This document shows, in pieces, positions 55,676-63,683 of a stretch of DNA of 64,000 nt. This DNA is from Actinosynnema sp. ALI-1.44. Its GTDB lineage: Bacteria; Actinomycetota; Actinomycetes; Mycobacteriales; Pseudonocardiaceae. The stretch covers positions 310,001 through 374,000 of the forward strand of contig NZ_MTQO01000054.1 of assembly GCF_001984155.1 (NCBI RefSeq), given 5' to 3'. The position numbers and the translations under genes are program-made. Within the stretch, counting starts at the first letter, position 1, and each line of letters begins with the position of its first letter. The notes under the pieces were generated by a model that saw only the letters and a list, made by a program, of their open reading frames with translations, did no database searches and had not been told where the DNA came from.

Positions 55676-58600
55676 TCAGCCATCCGCGGCACGGGACCGC
55701 TCGATCACCTCGTCCAGACGCAGCGGGCTCGCGGGGTGGTGGGTCAGGCACAACGGGGTGGCGATCCGGCGGAAGCCGAAAGACTCGCCTGCCACGTAGA
55801 ACTGGGCGCGTTCCAGCCGCGAGATGTCGACGACCGCGCTGCCCTTGGCCCGTGCCATGTGGTTGGCGGCCTGGATCTGGGCGGGGCTGTTGAGGCGTCC
55901 GAAGAACTGGGTCATGGCGTTGCCCACGACCTGGTTGTGCAGTCCCTTCGGCGCCTGGGTCGCGAACAGCAGGCCGAGTCCGTACTTGCGGGCCTGGGAG
56001 GCGAGCACGATGGTGCTGCGCGCGCTCGCCGTCAGAGTCCCTGACGCGGCAAGGGTCTGCGCCTCGTCCATGACCAGGAGGCCACCCAGCGGGCGGTCTC
56101 CGGCCGGGTTGCGCTTGATCCAGGCGAAGAGCTCCATCTGGAGCTGGTTGACGAAGTTCCGCCGCTGCTCCTCCGACGGCAGGCCGACGAAACTGATCAC
56201 CGACACCCTGGCGCGTCTGCCCGCTCGCGGTGTCAGCAGTTCGTCCGGGCCCACCGGGTCGCCACCACCGGCGAACAGCGGGTCGTTGACCATGGCCGCC
56301 TTCAACGCCTCGGCCAGGTCGGCGGCGATCCGCCTGCCGTCGTTGAGAGTGGTCACGCCCTCCGGCAGGTCGGCAAGGGTCTCGACGAGTCCGGGCAGAC
56401 TCCGTGATCCCGTGCGGGCGTAGTGGATGACGGCCTGGCGCAGCACCGCCATCCCGATGTTCGCCTTGACGGTGCTCCCCGTCAGACGGGCCTGCGGTGC
56501 GAGGGTGGCCACCGCGACTTCCACAGCGGCGTTGAACTCGTCGTCGTCATCGAGGACCCCGGCGAAGTCGGGCAACGGCCGGAAGGCCAGCGGCCTGCCG
56601 TGCGCCCGGCCAGGAGTCCAGATCACGACATCGGTCCCGGCGAGGTAGCGTTCCGCCAGTTGGGCGTCGTGCGGACCCCATCCCGTTGGCGGCTCGGGCC
56701 AGGCGTCACCGAGGCGGGCGAGGTCGTTGTTCGGGTCGAGCACGATCGAGGACACTCCCCGCAGCGCGCACTCCTCCACGATCCGCCGCAGCAGGACGGT
56801 CTTCCCGGAACCCGAGCCTGCGAACACCGCGACGTGCTGTCGCAACGCCGACAGGTCGACACGCACCGGGTTTCCGGTGTCGGCAACGCCGAGCACGATC
56901 TCCTCGTCGGACGGCGGTGGATGCGTTTCCTCGTCCGGCCGTGCCACGGCGGTGTCCGGCAGCACCGCGGACAACAGCTGGGACCGGCTGGCCGGCCGCC
57001 GGTCGACCAGCCATTCGTGCAGATCGGTGCTTCCCTTGGCGAACATCTTGTGCAGAGCCCAGAACGCGCGGATGTCAGGCTCGGCCAGCTCGAGCCGTCG
57101 CGCGCCGATGGCTTCGAGTGCCTTGAGCTCTTCCTGGGTCTTCGCGCCGCCGGACCACCTCGTGTTGCGGATGAGGATCAGATGCCGGTTGTCGGCTCCC
57201 TGCCGCAGCCCCGCGGCGGAACTCGCCTTGCGCAAGCGGTTGAGCACGGAGAGGTGGTGCGGGGCCGTGATCGACCGGAACGCCCAGTGCTCTTCCAGAT
57301 CGGACGCCTCGTCGATCGTGCGGGTGAGCCACGCGTGCAGCTCGTTGTTGCCGCTGTTGCCGGTCTCCCGCACCCATTCCATGTTGTCGTCGCCCACTTC
57401 GGTGATCCACCCGCGCAGTGCGGCGGACAGCAGTGCGGGCATCACCTCGTCCTCGTTGTCCTTGGTCACCAGCTTCGCCGGGTCCATAGCCGACCGCAGT
57501 TCGTCGAACTCGCTGTCCAGCTCGGCGAACCGGTCCGACTGGGCCGATGGCGCGGGTGCCGGGCGTGGCGACGGTTCGGTCGCCTTCTCCCGGTCGTCGA
57601 ACGTGGTCAGCTCACGGATGTGGCCCGCGCGCAGGCACATGTCGATGTGGGCGCCGATGCGCTTGAGCAGTTCGCGTGGGGTGTACTCCTCCCACGTTCC
57701 CTCGAACGCCGAGGCCGCCACCGGCCACGTCGGGTGCGGCGGCTCGAACCCGATGGCCTGGTAGACCACGCCGACTCGCTTCTCGACCAGTGCGTAGCCG
57801 AGTCTGGCGTCGGTGATCCGCCCCAGCGTCAGCGACTCCCGGAACCGGTCGGGGACCGAGTCGGTTGCCTTGGCCTTGATTCGTGCCCACGTACCGGTCA
57901 GGCACGCGAGCACCGTCACGGTCCGGCGCGTCACCTCACGCAGCCGCATCAGTCCGTCGGCGATCTGCGCGACGAGCAGGTCCTCTTCGCTGCTGTCGTG
58001 GATCTGCTGGGCGTGCAGGGACGACCGCGCGATCAACGTGTCGAGCTGGTCGACGCCCACCACGATGGGGCCGGTCAACGCGAGCAACCTGGTGATGTCG
58101 TGCACCTGGGTGAGCGCGGGCTTGGGACGCGGGCGGATGCCCCACTTGATCCGCTCGCCCGGCTTCGACTCGTCGAATCCGCCGAGGTAGTAGTCACCCA
58201 CGTAACTCGTCGTGGGATCTTCGCTCGCGTACAGCACGAGGGCCCGTGCCGTGTCACCGCATTCCTTCGCGACCTGCCGGTCGAGTGCGCGCAGACCCGT
58301 AACGAACGCCTCGACGTCCGCCACGGTCATCTTGCGCCCGGCGATGATCTTCTCGGCCGCCTTCGGCTCGACGGCACCCTGCTCGCACACCCGCCGCAGG
58401 AACCGGGTCACCTGTGGTTCACCGGTTTCGTCCGGCCGGGACAGCCCGCGGCGCAGCGCCTCGGCTGTGTTCTCCCAGAACGCGTCCCCCGCGGTGAGGT
58501 CGTCGAGGAAGAAGTACCCACCGGCCTGGTGCACGTGCTTGCGGACGAGGCCGAGTAGGTGCGTCTTGCCGATTCCCTTCTGTCCCTGCATCACCAGGCC

Positions 58601-58771
58601 GATGGGGCTGGGTCCGTCACTCGCCGCCGCGTCGCGGATGCCGACGTCGATGGCCGCCGTCACGTCGGTGTGCAGGCCGTCGACGTGGTAGGGGGAGTCC
58701 CGCCACACGTGGTCGGGTGTGTCCGCCCAGTCGAGGCGGAGCGTCGCCAGTGCCGCCAGTTCGTCGATCAT
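55676..58771 (-). CDS. AAA-HerA double ATPase (putative DNA translocase)
   Basis: The 1031-aa protein is a fusion of two P-loop domains. The N-terminal AAA/ORC-like module has Walker A GQKGIGKT (63-70) and VVGVDQLDTL. The C-terminal HerA/FtsK-like module has Walker A GSGSGKT (652-658), VLDPNNDLARL, Walker B LLVMDEAQ (D902-E903) and a sensor-like LLFATQAPKGL. HerA ATPases form hexamers that translocate DNA and usually partner nucleases or effectors such as NurA, SIR2 or DUF4297. No nuclease is adjacent. Coupling (4-bp overlaps) to the small winged-helix and KGGVGR-ATPase genes suggests a complex with them. Confidence 0.88.
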   Translation of the reverse strand: MIDELAALATLRLDWADTPDHVWRDSPYHVDGLHTDVTAAIDVGIRDAAASDGPSPIGLVMQGQKGIGKTHLLGLVRKHVHQAGGYFFLDDLTAGDAFWENTAEALRRGLSRPDETGEPQVTRFLRRVCEQGAVEPKAAEKIIAGRKMTVADVEAFVTGLRALDRQVAKECGDTARALVLYASEDPTTSYVGDYYLGGFDESKPGERIKWGIRPRPKPALTQVHDITRLLALTGPIVVGVDQLDTLIARSSLHAQQIHDSSEEDLLVAQIADGLMRLREVTRRTVTVLACLTGTWARIKAKATDSVPDRFRESLTLGRITDARLGYALVEKRVGVVYQAIGFEPPHPTWPVAASAFEGTWEEYTPRELLKRIGAHIDMCLRAGHIRELTTFDDREKATEPSPRPAPAPSAQSDRFAELDSEFDELRSAMDPAKLVTKDNEDEVMPALLSAALRGWITEVGDDNMEWVRETGNSGNNELHAWLTRTIDEASDLEEHWAFRSITAPHHLSVLNRLRKASSAAGLRQGADNRHLILIRNTRWSGGAKTQEELKALEAIGARRLELAEPDIRAFWALHKMFAKGSTDLHEWLVDRRPASRSQLLSAVLPDTAVARPDEETHPPPSDEEIVLGVADTGNPVRVDLSALRQHVAVFAGSGSGKTVLLRRIVEECALRGVSSIVLDPNNDLARLGDAWPEPPTGWGPHDAQLAERYLAGTDVVIWTPGRAHGRPLAFRPLPDFAGVLDDDDEFNAAVEVAVATLAPQARLTGSTVKANIGMAVLRQAVIHYARTGSRSLPGLVETLADLPEGVTTLNDGRRIAADLAEALKAAMVNDPLFAGGGDPVGPDELLTPRAGRRARVSVISFVGLPSEEQRRNFVNQLQMELFAWIKRNPAGDRPLGGLLVMDEAQTLAASGTLTASARSTIVLASQARKYGLGLLFATQAPKGLHNQVVGNAMTQFFGRLNSPAQIQAANHMARAKGSAVVDISRLERAQFYVAGESFGFRRIATPLCLTHHPASPLRLDEVIERSRAADG

Positions 58772-59400
58772 GACACCTCGATGGAGATCAGGTGGTTCTC
58801 CTCACCACCGATGCGAATCGCTGCGTCGTGGTCGGCCTCGGTCAGCACCTTCCGGTTGGACTCCGGCACCAGATGCGCCCGTCCGGTGCGACTGAGCTCC
58901 TTGAGCACGGCGTCGACGGCGTCGGCGGGCGCGTCGCCCAGCTTCGGCCGCAGGTCGACGAGCCCCACCCAGCTACCGGGAGATCGGGCGAGGCCGTTGT
59001 AAGCGTCCCGGATGCGCTCCTCGATCCCGTCGGGCGTCAGTTCGGCGTTCGCCGTGAAGATCTCGAAGAGGCGCAGGTTGTCCCGCCGCAGGTATTCGTT
59101 GAACCCGCCGAACACGACGTACGCCGCGGAAGCGAGGCTGCTGCGCGGAGAAGGCGGTGGTGGCGTCTTCCTGGACAGCTCGTCGTCGCACCAGGCCCAC
59201 CCCTGGTCGGTCAACTCGTGGACGTAACACCGTCCTTCCTTGTGGCTGGCGACAAGGCGAAGGTCGTTCAGGCCAATGCGGTCTTTGCCGTCGAGCCGGA
59301 AGTTCGCGATGGCCTCCAATTCCGGGTTGGACACCGCGCGTGCCATCCTCATGAGCACGAGCATCGCTGCGGTCTGCTTGTGTCCCAGTCGGTCGCTCAC
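58768..59400 (-). CDS. Small tandem winged-helix adaptor protein
   Basis: The 210-aa soluble protein has two winged-helix-like units (about 8-75: AAMLVLMRMARAVSNPELEAIANFRLDGKDRIGLNDLRLVASHKEGRCYVHELTDQGWAW; and about 110-200). A Pro-rich linker lies between them. It overlaps the HerA-type gene downstream and the KGGVGR ATPase gene upstream by 4 bp each. It probably links the two ATPases. The family is unassigned. Confidence 0.7.
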   Translation of the reverse strand: MSDRLGHKQTAAMLVLMRMARAVSNPELEAIANFRLDGKDRIGLNDLRLVASHKEGRCYVHELTDQGWAWCDDELSRKTPPPPSPRSSLASAAYVVFGGFNEYLRRDNLRLFEIFTANAELTPDGIEERIRDAYNGLARSPGSWVGLVDLRPKLGDAPADAVDAVLKELSRTGRAHLVPESNRKVLTEADHDAAIRIGGEENHLISIEVS

Positions 59401-61025
59401 TCAAGACCCCTCTTCCAGTCGTCGTCTTCCGATGGCGCGGCAAGCGACCGCACGGCGGACTCGATCGCCGCCCGGACGGTCTCGGGCGCCGTCACGCCTT
59501 GGTCGTGCTCGGCCGCGCCGAACCGCGGCTTGATCGCCAGCGCGAGATCCGCCGCGAGTTCCAGCACGCGTTCGGCCTCCTGCGCCCGGATCGCGGAGAG
59601 CAGCGCGTGCACGATCTCGTCGACGAGTTCCCACAACAGCGGGCGCAGCAGCACGCGAGCGGCTCGCCACAGGATCTCCGCCACGTCGGCCTCGTCGGTG
59701 TCGACGGACGGGGCGGCTCCACCGAGTTGGACCGCCAGGCCGCGCGCCACCTCGACAGGCCCTCGCGACGGACCGAACCGCACATATCGCAGGTTGCCGA
59801 CGTACCCCGGCAGTTCGTTGGGCTTCGCGTCCGGGGTGAGCACCGGGATGACCCGCCGGTCCTGGCCGAGTGTCCGGTGCAGGAACAGGTCGACCTCGGC
59901 GCTCTGCCACCGGCTGACTTCACCGTCGACGATCAGGCACAGGTGCCTCGCGTTGTCCTCGGCCTTGTCCAGCAGCGACCGGTCGCCGGAGAGCGACCGG
60001 TCCGCCCGCACGCCGAGCTCGCCGAGCCGAGCGATCAACTGGTCGGCGAGATCCAAAGTGGATCGCCGAGTGCTGACCCGCACGTCGTAGCTGAACTCGT
60101 GGTTGCCCGATCGGGCAGCGGCCACGTACGCGTCGCGGTTCTCCGCCAGCAGATCGGTGCGGTCGAAGTTGTGCGCGACCACGGCGGCGACCGTCTCCAG
60201 CGCGAACCCGATCTGGTCGGCGCCGGGATTGGCCTCGGAGTGGACCGGGAGCTGCTCGCCGAAGCTCCAGTACGAGACGTAGGGGAGGGTCAGGTGCCGG
60301 GAGATCAGCTCGGTCTCGACCGATTGGTTGAGCCAGTTGTGGTACAGCGTTTCCGTCTCCTTGGCGCAGATGTGCCGCCACTTCTCCGACCGGTCGTACT
60401 CCTCGCGGGTGTCGAACCTGGACAGCACAGGCAGGACTGTGAGCTGCGCGCGGTCGTAGGGCATCCGGTCACGGGCCACGTTCGCACGCTTGGCGATGTC
60501 GACAGCGCCTGCGATGCTCTGCTTGTTCGCCGTGAACAGGACGACGAGACGGTCCGGCAGGTGAGCGGTGCAGATGCTGCCGATGTCCGAGATCCCGGTC
60601 CGGCTGTCGAGCAGGACGTAGTCGTAGTCGGTGATCCACCGCTCACGAAGCCGTTCGAGGTACTCGGCGAACCCCATCTCGTAGAGGACCTGCCAGTCGA
60701 TCTCCTGCACCTGCCGGGTGTAGTCGGTTCCTTCCTTACCCGCGGCGAGGAAGGCGAGTTGGCTGCGGCCCGACAACCTGACTGTGTGGTCGATCGGACG
60801 GGCCAGGCCGGAAAGGAAGTCACTCACCAGGTCCACCACTCCGCCCGCGGGTGGCGTGGCCGTCATCGGCCGGAAGTACTCGTGCAGACCGGGTGCTTCG
60901 AGGTCCCAGTCGACGCAGAGCACGCGGTGACCCCAGCGGGCCAGCAGGACGGCGATGTTGGCCAGTGCGAAGCTCCGGCCGACACCGCCCTTGTACGAGT
61001 AGAAGGTGACAACTGTTCCCGGCAT
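59397..61025 (-). CDS. KGGVGR-variant ParA/MinD-like ATPase with TIR-like domain
   Basis: The 542-aa protein starts with a ParA-type deviant Walker A changed to KGGVGRS (residues 12-18). VDWDLEAPGLH and LLDSRTGISDIG follow. A second region at about 307-425 has a TIR-like alternation (YDVRVSTRRS ... RHLCLIVDGEVSRWQSAEVDLFL ... RRVIPVLTPD). The consensus TIR catalytic Glu is not obvious, so this domain may be scaffolding. The C-terminus (430-542) is helical. The same KGGVGR module occurs in FxSxx-COOH systems and other actinobacterial conflict genes. It starts 3 bp after the TIR gene stop. Confidence 0.85.
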   Translation of the reverse strand: MPGTVVTFYSYKGGVGRSFALANIAVLLARWGHRVLCVDWDLEAPGLHEYFRPMTATPPAGGVVDLVSDFLSGLARPIDHTVRLSGRSQLAFLAAGKEGTDYTRQVQEIDWQVLYEMGFAEYLERLRERWITDYDYVLLDSRTGISDIGSICTAHLPDRLVVLFTANKQSIAGAVDIAKRANVARDRMPYDRAQLTVLPVLSRFDTREEYDRSEKWRHICAKETETLYHNWLNQSVETELISRHLTLPYVSYWSFGEQLPVHSEANPGADQIGFALETVAAVVAHNFDRTDLLAENRDAYVAAARSGNHEFSYDVRVSTRRSTLDLADQLIARLGELGVRADRSLSGDRSLLDKAEDNARHLCLIVDGEVSRWQSAEVDLFLHRTLGQDRRVIPVLTPDAKPNELPGYVGNLRYVRFGPSRGPVEVARGLAVQLGGAAPSVDTDEADVAEILWRAARVLLRPLLWELVDEIVHALLSAIRAQEAERVLELAADLALAIKPRFGAAEHDQGVTAPETVRAAIESAVRSLAAPSEDDDWKRGLE

Positions 61026-61028
61026 ACG

Positions 61029-61622
61029 TCAGAACCTCGGCAGGCGTGGTGTTCTGGGCGGGTCAGGAGGTGGCTCGTGCACCGGCCAGTCAGGGCGCCA
61101 TTCGGGCGCCTGGTCGATGAGGTCTTTCAGCTCAACCGCGATCCGTTCGACCTCGCGGTGAAAGCCCAGGTACTCGATCGTGTCCTGGAACTGCGGATAC
61201 GGCAGGTTCCACGTCTTGAGGTCCTGCATGCGACGTTCGTGCGCGTAGGACGGGAAGTTCTCCGAATCGCAGAAGATCACCGGGTAGATCAACCCCTGTG
61301 GCCTGCCCGGTGTCGCCATGGCGGCGATCTCCTCCCGCCGCACCATGGAATGCCACTCGGCCAGGCACCACTCGTTGAGGAAGTACTTGGGCGAACAGAC
61401 CGGCACGAGGATCCGGGTGCGCTGCAAGGCGTTGCGCAGTTCCAAGGGCCAGTTGGCTCCTGTGGGGACGTTCTCGTCGAAGAAGATCTTCGCCTGGTGA
61501 TCGAGCTGGTCGTCCAGCAACTCGGAGAGTCGCGGGTAGAAGTGCGTTCGCACCCATGCGGGCACTGTGGTGCCGTTGCGTTGATAGCTGATGAACACGT
61601 CGTACTCGTACACGCGTGTCAT
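61029..61622 (-). CDS. TIR-domain protein, possible NADase
   Basis: The 197-aa protein has a TIR domain (YDVFISYQRN at 7-16, FFDENVPTGANW, PVCSPKYFLNEWCLAEW). The catalytic-type Glu is E89 in the WCLAE motif. TIR proteins of this type cleave NAD or make signalling nucleotides in plant and bacterial immunity. The C-terminal tail is Pro-rich. It heads the first minus-strand unit. The AGGAG site is only 2 bp from the ATG at 61622, so GTG 61613 is an alternative start. The activity is predicted, not shown. Confidence 0.88.
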   Translation of the reverse strand: MTRVYEYDVFISYQRNGTTVPAWVRTHFYPRLSELLDDQLDHQAKIFFDENVPTGANWPLELRNALQRTRILVPVCSPKYFLNEWCLAEWHSMVRREEIAAMATPGRPQGLIYPVIFCDSENFPSYAHERRMQDLKTWNLPYPQFQDTIEYLGFHREVERIAVELKDLIDQAPEWRPDWPVHEPPPDPPRTPRLPRF

Positions 61623-61633
61623 CGCTCCTTATG

Positions 61634-61687
61634 CCTGTGTCACGGGGTTCGCCAGATCGTAAGTCGGCGTGGCGGAGGTGATACAGG
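61634..61687. promoter_or_regulatory. Divergent control region with CCTGTGTCAC / GTGATACAGG inverted repeat
   Basis: The 180-bp gap between the divergent TIR and SEFIR-NPCBM genes holds CCTGTGTCAC (61634-61643) and GTGATACAGG (61678-61687). They match as an inverted repeat at 9 of 10 positions. The gap also holds GGTCACC at 61719-61725 and GGTGACC at 61769-61775. GGTGACC-type sequence recurs upstream of the Crp gene, so the Crp/Fnr protein may bind here. Assignment is by motif only. Confidence 0.45.
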
Positions 61688-61802
61688 CCCACGACAAGTC
61701 AAAAGGCAGTCAGTTGTTGGTCACCGGGTGCCGGGCGATCGGACGTCTTGAAAGCTGGTCCCCATCCAGGTGACCATAACTCGATCAACACAAGGAGTGT
61801 CG

Positions 61803-62762
61803 ATGTCCGACCGTGCCGCGCCACGGGTCTTCGTCAGCTATGCGAACGATTCACCCGAACACACGGCACAAGTACGGCGGTTCGCCGAGTTCCTGCGGAC
61901 CCAGGTGGGTTTGGACGCGCACCTGGACATCTGGTACCGCGACCGTCGCCGCGACTGGTCGGTCTGGGCCACCGACCACCTGACCAAAGCGGAGTTCGTC
62001 CTCGTCGTCGCGTCACCGCAGTACAAGCTCCAGGCCGAAGGGGAGGCGGCACCGGACGAGAGCGGGAGGGCGGAGCTCGAAGCGGCGATCCTCCGGGACA
62101 ATCTGGCCAAGAACCTCCGCGACGGGACCGAGCGCATCCTGCCGGTGGTCCTGCCGGGGCGATCGGTGCGGGAGATCCCCGCCTTCCTCAACCCCCACTC
62201 CGCGACCAGCTTCCGCGTCGACGAGTTCACCGTCGGGGGGATCTCGGACCTGCTGGCGGCGATCACAGGGCAGGGGCAGTATCCGTTGCCCGAGCTCGGG
62301 CAGTGGCCAGGCGATGCCGGTGCCGACGAGCGCCCGGTGACGACGCTGCTCGCGGGGATGCGCTGGCTGACCAGCAGTCCGGGTCTCCGGCCGGGCAGCG
62401 CGAAGATCAACGGTGTGCGGTACGACAACAGCGTCGTCTCCCGGCACCGGCCGTCCACAGGGGAACCACGGGTTTTCGTCGAGGTGGACCTCGACCGGGC
62501 CTACCGGCGGATGACGTCGGTTGCCGGAGTCCTCGACGACGCGAGCGAGCCGTTCCAGGTCGGGCACTTCGTGATCAGCGTCGACGCCCACGTGCGATGG
62601 CAGCGGAAGGCCGCGCTGGGCAAACCGGTGGCCGTCGACCTGGACATCGCGGGCGCGCGGACGCTGCGCCTGGAGATGCACCGGGGTGCCGCCAGGAGCT
62701 CGGCGGTGCCGACGGCGACAAGACTGTCCGAACTGGCCTGGGGAAACCCATGCCTGTCGTAG
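61803..62762 (+). CDS. SEFIR-NPCBM fusion protein
   Basis: The 319-aa protein has an N-terminal SEFIR domain (residues 8-165: RVFVSYANDSPEHTAQVRRF ... EFVLVVASPQYK). The C-terminal NPCBM-like beta domain (about 195-315) has KINGVRYDNSVVSR, FVISVDAHVRWQ and AGARTLRLEMH. NPCBM modules bind glycans in secreted enzymes. Here there is no signal peptide, so the domain may have been re-used as an intracellular sensor. The ATG at 61803 has AAGGAG 5 bp upstream. It faces the TIR gene across a 180-bp divergent region. Confidence 0.8.
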   Translation: MSDRAAPRVFVSYANDSPEHTAQVRRFAEFLRTQVGLDAHLDIWYRDRRRDWSVWATDHLTKAEFVLVVASPQYKLQAEGEAAPDESGRAELEAAILRDNLAKNLRDGTERILPVVLPGRSVREIPAFLNPHSATSFRVDEFTVGGISDLLAAITGQGQYPLPELGQWPGDAGADERPVTTLLAGMRWLTSSPGLRPGSAKINGVRYDNSVVSRHRPSTGEPRVFVEVDLDRAYRRMTSVAGVLDDASEPFQVGHFVISVDAHVRWQRKAALGKPVAVDLDIAGARTLRLEMHRGAARSSAVPTATRLSELAWGNPCLS

Positions 62763-62875
62763 CAGGTTGGTACGACATTCGTTGTGGTACAGGGAAGTTC
62801 GTTGCCGCTTATCATGCGAGCCGAATTTCGATCTACCACTCGACGGCGGGGAGTGACCTCGTGGCGCAGTACCCG

Positions 62876-62941
62876 CCGGTATCGATACCGGTCGGCCGTC
62901 GCAGCCGGACATACTCCACCGCTGTCACCCGTTCTGGTGAC
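62876..62941. promoter_or_regulatory. Palindromes upstream of the Crp/Fnr gene
   Basis: CCGGTATCGATACCGG (62876-62891) is a perfect 16-bp palindrome. GTCACC-N6-GGTGAC (62924-62941) is a second, with an extra C making GGTGACC. Both lie in the 219-bp gap before the Crp/Fnr start. The second has the geometry of a Crp-family operator and shares its half-site with the region upstream of the SEFIR-NPCBM gene. Autoregulation is likely but unproven. Confidence 0.55.
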
Positions 62942-62981
62942 CACCCCCCTTGATGTCGGAAATGAACAGGAGTCGTTTTCC

Positions 62982-63668
62982 GTGGCCGGGAACAAGTTCA
63001 ACAGCTCGGGCGCAGGATGGCCGCAACTGAGTCCCGCCGGGCAGCGGCGACTCAGCATCGCGGGAACGCACCGCCGGTGGGCGCGCGGTGACGATCTCAT
63101 CCGTGAAGCGGAGCCGGCGTGTGGTGTTCTGCTGATCAAGCGCGGCCGGGTGAAGATAAGCTCCGCCACGCCCTGCGGCAGGCACGTGATCATGGCTATC
63201 CGCGGGCCGGGTGACCTGCTGGGGGAATCCGCCGCGATCGACGGCAGGAGCCGGTCCGCGACTGTCACGGCGCTCACCGACGTGGACGCGATCTCCCTCA
63301 CCGGCAAGGAGTTCACCGAACTGCTGCGGACCGCGCCCGATGTCGTCTTCGAGCTCTTGGTCATGCTGACCGGGCGGCTGCGCGAGTCGACCAAGCGGCG
63401 GCTGGAGTTGAGCGTGTACGATGTGCCCACGCGCACAGCACGATGGTTGCTGGACGCGGCCGCACAGGGCGAACCGATCAACGGCGGCCCTGGCTACGCG
63501 ATCCGGCTGACGCAAACCGAACTGGCGGACGCGGTGGGGGCGTCGCGAGTGTCCGTCGCCAACGCATTGCGCGTGTGGCGCGAGGAAGAAGTCATCGCCA
63601 CGAGTCGCGCTGTGTTCCGTGTACTGAAGCCGGAAGTCCTCCGCGGATGGGCTTACCACGACCATTAA
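62982..63668 (+). CDS. Crp/Fnr-family transcriptional regulator
   Basis: This protein of about 228 residues has a cyclic-nucleotide-binding-type beta-roll (residues 30-135: DDLIREAEPACGVLLIKRGRVKISS ... GPGDLLGESAAIDGRSRSATV). The C-terminal HTH_Crp domain contains LTQTELADAVGASRVSVANALRVWREEEVI. No Fe-S cysteine cluster is visible, so an Fnr-type oxygen sensor is unlikely; a nucleotide or other ligand is possible. The GTG start has CAGGAG 9-10 bp upstream and gives a normal Crp length. It sits between two SEFIR genes and is probably their regulator. Confidence 0.88.
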   Translation: MAGNKFNSSGAGWPQLSPAGQRRLSIAGTHRRWARGDDLIREAEPACGVLLIKRGRVKISSATPCGRHVIMAIRGPGDLLGESAAIDGRSRSATVTALTDVDAISLTGKEFTELLRTAPDVVFELLVMLTGRLRESTKRRLELSVYDVPTRTARWLLDAAAQGEPINGGPGYAIRLTQTELADAVGASRVSVANALRVWREEEVIATSRAVFRVLKPEVLRGWAYHDH

Positions 63669-63683
63669 GGACCAGCGAGAGCC

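Noticed and set aside
56423-58558. 711-codon plus-strand frame over the HerA-type gene
   Set aside because: It is antisense to a gene with two Walker A motifs and clear Walker B.
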